Source of the DNA: Chitinophagaceae bacterium
GTDB lineage: Bacteria > Bacteroidota > Bacteroidia > Chitinophagales > Chitinophagaceae
DNA: 8,697 bases
Direction: 5' to 3'
NCBI GenBank assembly: GCA_003135585.1
Contig: PLCH01000180.1
Span: forward strand, 1 to 8,697
The notes beneath the pieces are model-generated. The model saw nothing but the letters and a program-made list of their open reading frames with translations. It was not told the DNA's origin and searched no databases. The position numbers and the translations under genes are program-made. Positions 5,946 through 8,697 of this stretch are shown piece by piece (the stretch's first letter is position 1; every line of letters begins with the position of its first letter).

Positions 5946-8060
5946 ATGAAAAAAAACAAGGGGCCCCTGTTTTTGTCTCTGGTTACCTTAATTTCAACTG
6001 TTACGGCTCAACCTTACGCTTCATGGAACAAGTTTGAGCTGGAATTAAACAACGGCCTTGTAAAAAGAATCATTGAACTCCCTTCAAAAAAAGGGAATTT
6101 TGTTACAATTTTTTATCAACCTGTTGAGGGCGGATTTAAATATTTTGATACCGTAAATACCGATTTTCAATTTGAAATAAACGATAAAGTTTATTGTGGT
6201 AAAGAAAAATGGTTATTAAAGGGCATTGAAAAATTTACCGACGCAAAATTAGGCGATGGTGCGGCTGTATCGCTTTTAAGTACGGATAAAAAGATTGGGC
6301 TTACCATACAATTTTTACTTTATCCCGGTTTGCCTGTAGTCCGTAAAAGATTAATCACTAGAAATCTTTCCCAGGAACCAATTAAATTGGAATCCCTCGA
6401 TGTGGAGAGATTTGAAATAACGGATTATTGGGCGACTACATTTAGTTGGGTCTGTCATGATTATGGGAGGAGGCGCTCAATTGGCCCCTATAGCGGTACT
6501 ATGCAGGACGCTTTGCTTACTGTTCATAATAGCGACTGGCAGCAAGGGATCGTAATCGGTAATGAATCGGCAGGTGTCATAAAAAAAACTTCCGTGTTTT
6601 GGGGAGATCGTTCTATTTACTGCGGTCTAACACATAAAGATGCCCGCTATCCTTTTAGAAAATATATCAACAAGGGCGATTCCTTTGCAACACCGCACGT
6701 ATTTACCATGGTATACAACAACCATAAGGACCCTGATGAAATGCTCAATACCGTTGTGCCGGAATTTGTGCGCAAACATTTGGGCGTCCGTCTTTTTGAA
6801 TTAGAGCAAAAACCCACAATCGTTTATAATACCTGGGAACCATTTGAGACCAATATTAATGAGAAGCTGGTAATGGAATTGGCGAGATCGGCGGCAGAGG
6901 CTGGAATAAAAGAATTTGTGATTGATGACGGATGGCAGGAGAATTATGGGGATTGGGTCATTGACAAAAGGAAATTTCCCAATGGGCTTAAGCCAATTTT
7001 CGACTATATCAAATCACTGGGGATGAAGCCGGGGTTATGGGTAAGCGTTGGCAGTGCATCGCCCAACAGCAATGTTTTTAAAACCCACCCTGCCTGGTTT
7101 GTGCTCGATAAAAACGGCAAGCCTACTTCCTTACAGGCAGCAGGTGAAAAAGACAAATTCACAGCCTGTTTTACGACCGGCTGGTATGATTATATCAAAA
7201 AGGTTTTATTGAAATTGTCGCTTGATTACGGACTTGAATATATGAAGCTGGATTTTGCCGTGGTCACGAGCCCTTATAGATTCAATAACCAAGAATCGGG
7301 CTGTTATGCCACAAATCACCCAGGCCATAAAGACCATAACGAATCTTTATATGCCAATTATGAGCAGGTATGGAAGTTGTTTGATGAATTACATGCTGCC
7401 AAACCTAACCTTTTCATAGACTGTACATTTGAAACAATGGGCGGTTTGCAATCGATTGATTATGCTATGCTGAAACATGCAGAAGGAAATTGGCTGTCAA
7501 ACTTCAACGGTCCAGGTGAGAAAGTTGACCTCCGAATCAGGAACATGGCATGGTGGCGTTCCCCGGCTATGCCATCAGCGGCCTTGGTTATTGGAAATCC
7601 TGAAATGCAGGATACTTCCTGGGACTTGCACATCAAATCATTAGCTGGCGCTTTACCAATTATGCTGGGAGACCCAAGAAAATTAACCGCAACAGAGTTA
7701 AAAAAATTCAAGGGTTTTGCAGACTGGCTCCAATTAATGGATAATCGTTACAAAATAATGAGCTACCGGCAGGATTTGCACGGTTTCGGAGAACCAATGG
7801 AAGGTATGTGGGATGGTTTTCAACGCATCAATACTGAAACAAGATCGGGCGGCATTGTCGGTGTTTTCAGACATGGCGCTGTTGAAACAAAACGCCAGGT
7901 TACCATCCAAGATCTCGACCCCGTAAAAATATATAGGGTTAAACATATGGATGGGCAAATAATTGTTGTAAAAACCGGTAATGAATTAAGTGTTACCGGA
8001 TTTGAAGTTGAAATAGTCAAAAAATATGATGGTGTACTTTTTGAAATAGGCCAGGAATAG
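5946..8060 (+). CDS. Exported GH36-like alpha-galactosidase-type glycosidase
   Basis: Predicted to hydrolyse terminal alpha-galactosides (or alpha-N-acetylgalactosaminides) outside the cytoplasm. The 704-aa length is typical of GH36. Order: signal peptide 1-21 (ending STVTAQ), N-terminal beta-sandwich to about 270, (beta/alpha)8 barrel about 285-600, C-terminal beta domain. Clan GH-D marks: YNTWEP (294-299), FVIDDGWQ (325-331, with D327, D328 and W330), and YMKLDFA with D436 as the expected nucleophile (KWDxN in classical members). The motif DYAMLKHAEGNWLSN aligns without gaps to the DLGML...WTSD acid/base region of classical GH36, which puts N519 where the general acid/base Asp should be. 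This may mark a subfamily with another acid, or an inactive or altered enzyme. Classical GLWFEPE is replaced by GLWVSVG and the Arg after the nucleophile motif is missing, so substrate assignment is uncertain. No SusC/D, sulfatase or other glycosidase gene adjoins it. A TAACTTTG box precedes the start and a terminator-like hairpin follows the stop. Confidence 0.85.
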   Translation: MKKNKGPLFLSLVTLISTVTAQPYASWNKFELELNNGLVKRIIELPSKKGNFVTIFYQPVEGGFKYFDTVNTDFQFEINDKVYCGKEKWLLKGIEKFTDAKLGDGAAVSLLSTDKKIGLTIQFLLYPGLPVVRKRLITRNLSQEPIKLESLDVERFEITDYWATTFSWVCHDYGRRRSIGPYSGTMQDALLTVHNSDWQQGIVIGNESAGVIKKTSVFWGDRSIYCGLTHKDARYPFRKYINKGDSFATPHVFTMVYNNHKDPDEMLNTVVPEFVRKHLGVRLFELEQKPTIVYNTWEPFETNINEKLVMELARSAAEAGIKEFVIDDGWQENYGDWVIDKRKFPNGLKPIFDYIKSLGMKPGLWVSVGSASPNSNVFKTHPAWFVLDKNGKPTSLQAAGEKDKFTACFTTGWYDYIKKVLLKLSLDYGLEYMKLDFAVVTSPYRFNNQESGCYATNHPGHKDHNESLYANYEQVWKLFDELHAAKPNLFIDCTFETMGGLQSIDYAMLKHAEGNWLSNFNGPGEKVDLRIRNMAWWRSPAMPSAALVIGNPEMQDTSWDLHIKSLAGALPIMLGDPRKLTATELKKFKGFADWLQLMDNRYKIMSYRQDLHGFGEPMEGMWDGFQRINTETRSGGIVGVFRHGAVETKRQVTIQDLDPVKIYRVKHMDGQIIVVKTGNELSVTGFEVEIVKKYDGVLFEIGQE

Positions 8061-8097
8061 CGAATCTGTCACGAATTCCCCTGATAAATAACCATTC

Positions 8098-8114
8098 ACT
8101 GGGCCCTGGCCAGT
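8098..8114. repeat. Inverted repeat ACTGG-N7-CCAGT
   Basis: A perfect 5-bp inverted repeat 37 bp after the glycosidase stop codon. It resembles the AACTGG-N6-CCAGTT element at 5794-5811 in both arms and in its GC-rich loop, so similar elements bracket the gene. No T run follows directly. Confidence 0.35.
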
Positions 8115-8142
8115 TAAATTGCTGTAACCCCTTAAAATGCTT

Positions 8143-8175
8143 GCGAGCCAGACCTCGCGCCTTTATTTTGTTTTT
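8143..8175 (+). terminator. Probable terminator of the glycosidase gene
   Basis: GCGAG (8143-8147) and CTCGC (8154-8158) form a GC-rich perfect stem with a six-base loop, extendable by one T-G pair. A T-rich tail follows (CTTTATTTTGTTTTT, 8161-8175). It lies ~80 bp after the stop codon and before the next promoter region, as expected for a Rho-independent terminator. Confidence 0.5.
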
Positions 8176-8182
8176 GGTAACG

Positions 8183-8190
8183 CAAAAGTA
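8183..8190 (-). promoter_or_regulatory. Possible minus-strand -7 box without a visible gene
   Basis: Read on the minus strand, 8190 to 8183 is TACTTTTG, an exact TAnnTTTG match. HxlR-type genes are often divergent from their target, so a promoter facing away from the regulator would be expected here. However, the sequence to its left on that strand holds no open reading frame before the convergent glycosidase gene, and no good -33 box is seen at the right distance. It is either a relic or a chance match. Confidence 0.2.
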
Positions 8191-8210
8191 CTTATATAAG
8201 ATTATAAATT

Positions 8211-8234
8211 GTTAGTAGTTTACAAAAGGTTAGT
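8211..8234. repeat. Direct repeat GTTAGT spaced by 18 bp
   Basis: GTTAGTAGTT (8211-8220) and GTTAGTGGTA (8229-8238) start 18 bp apart and share GTTAGTxGT. The second copy overlaps the perfect inverted repeat at 8223-8246. The 18-bp spacing, somewhat under two helix turns, would put both copies on roughly the same side of the DNA, but the match is short. Confidence 0.3.
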
Positions 8235-8246
8235 GGTAACCTTTTG
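8223..8246. promoter_or_regulatory. Likely HxlR operator: perfect 10-bp inverted repeat
   Basis: CAAAAGGTTA (8223-8232) and TAACCTTTTG (8237-8246) are perfect inverted repeats around the centre GTGG. The element ends 19 bp before the ATG of the HxlR-family gene. HxlR proteins are dimeric winged-helix regulators that bind such dyads and often repress their own gene, so autoregulation is the simplest reading. There is no T run on either strand that would make it a terminator. Confidence 0.6.
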
Positions 8247-8265
8247 GTTTGTTTAATTTTTTTAA

Positions 8266-8631
8266 ATGAAAAGTCTTGATAGTAAAAGCCCCCATTCTGA
8301 AAAAAAATGTCAGGGCAGGTTAGCAGCAGTCGGAGATGCGATTTATGTGTTCGGGGGTAAATGGAAGCCGAGAATAATCCTTGCTTTACAGGATGGCAGG
8401 AAAAGGTTCAATGAGTTGCAGCGTATGGTTACGGGTATTTCCGCGAGGGTATTGTCCAACGAACTGAAGGAACTGGAACTTAATGGATTTGTAAAGAGAA
8501 ATGTTTATACCAAAACACCCGTGGTAGTGGAATACGAACTTACCGAATATAGTAATACGCTTGGCGATGTCCTTCCCTCTTTAAGTGAATGCGGAATCAT
8601 GCACAGGGATAAAATAAGAAAGGAAAGATAA
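8266..8631 (+). CDS. HxlR-family winged helix-turn-helix transcriptional regulator
   Basis: A 121-aa cytoplasmic DNA-binding protein, the normal length for the HxlR/MarR-like group. The family pattern covers nearly the whole chain: C15 in KKCQGRL, GGKWKPRIILAL (30-41), the RFNELQ helix (47-52), the recognition helix GISARVLSNELKEL (57-70), and a beta-wing at about 74-92 with VEYELTEY. C15 occupies the place of the redox- or electrophile-sensing cysteine of HypR/YodB-type members; a second cysteine is C109. Thiol sensing is therefore possible but unproven. The start is secure: in-frame TAA codons at 8254 and 8263 directly precede ATG 8266. A perfect inverted repeat at 8223-8246 is a probable operator. 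The target gene is not visible: the usual divergent oxidoreductase or hydrolase is absent, and the sequence to the right ends 66 bp after the stop. Confidence 0.92.
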   Translation: MKSLDSKSPHSEKKCQGRLAAVGDAIYVFGGKWKPRIILALQDGRKRFNELQRMVTGISARVLSNELKELELNGFVKRNVYTKTPVVVEYELTEYSNTLGDVLPSLSECGIMHRDKIRKER

Positions 8632-8697
8632 AAATTGAAAATCCTGCCGATGATCCGGAAATAATGAAAATAGCGTGACTTGTAATATTTCACGGAT

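Noticed and set aside
5946..8060. Polysaccharide utilisation locus around the glycosidase
   Set aside because: No SusC/SusD pair, sensor regulator or second glycosidase is present; the neighbours are a repeat protein and a HxlR regulator separated by hundreds of bases.
8505..8693. Minus-strand 62-aa frame over the 3' end of the HxlR gene
   Set aside because: It lies mostly antisense to a well-supported gene, has low-complexity aromatic-rich composition and no family resemblance.
8632..8697. Start of another gene after hxlR
   Set aside because: Only 66 bases remain, with no frame extending convincingly to the edge.

Overview
The window looks like chromosomal DNA of a Bacteroidota species, most likely in or near the Chitinophagales/Sphingobacteriales. 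The large secreted protein ends in a type IX secretion (T9SS/Por) sorting domain, which is confined to this phylum. Start codons sit behind AT-rich leaders without clear Shine-Dalgarno sites. A TAnnTTTG-type -7 box precedes the glycosidase gene. The sequence is moderately AT-rich. I see no tRNA, rRNA, insertion sequence, integrase or CRISPR array.

Layout: four genes, all on the + strand, each separated by 200-440 bp, so they read as single transcription units rather than one operon. (1) 80-1084 encodes an exported 334-aa protein made of three copies of a ~90-residue DUF3471-like domain. (2) 1292-5503 encodes a 1403-aa T9SS-secreted surface protein. It has two near-identical large modules, each an IPT/TIG domain, seven FG-GAP/VCBS calcium-loop repeats (predicted seven-bladed beta-propeller) and a second IPT/TIG domain. 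An extra IPT/TIG domain joins the modules, and two Ig-like segments plus the sorting domain follow. (3) 5946-8060 encodes an exported clan GH-D (GH36-like) alpha-galactosidase-type glycosidase. It has a clear nucleophile motif, but Asn stands where the acid/base Asp of classical GH36 enzymes aligns. (4) 8266-8631 encodes a HxlR-family winged-helix regulator with an N-terminal cysteine. A perfect 10-bp inverted repeat lies 19 bp before its start and is a likely operator.

The intergenic regions hold several hairpins. A terminator-like one follows the glycosidase gene at 8143-8175, and weaker candidates follow the first two genes. The 442-bp gap at 5504-5945 contains no gene but has overlapping hairpins and the probable glycosidase promoter.

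The first three products are all predicted to be exported, giving the region a cell-envelope or extracellular character. Nothing in the sequence shows that they act together. No SusC/SusD pair accompanies the glycosidase, so this is not a canonical polysaccharide utilisation locus within the window. I found no convincing new multi-gene system. The points most worth a second look are the doubled 7-blade architecture, the Asn substitution in the glycosidase, and the regulatory structures around the last two genes.
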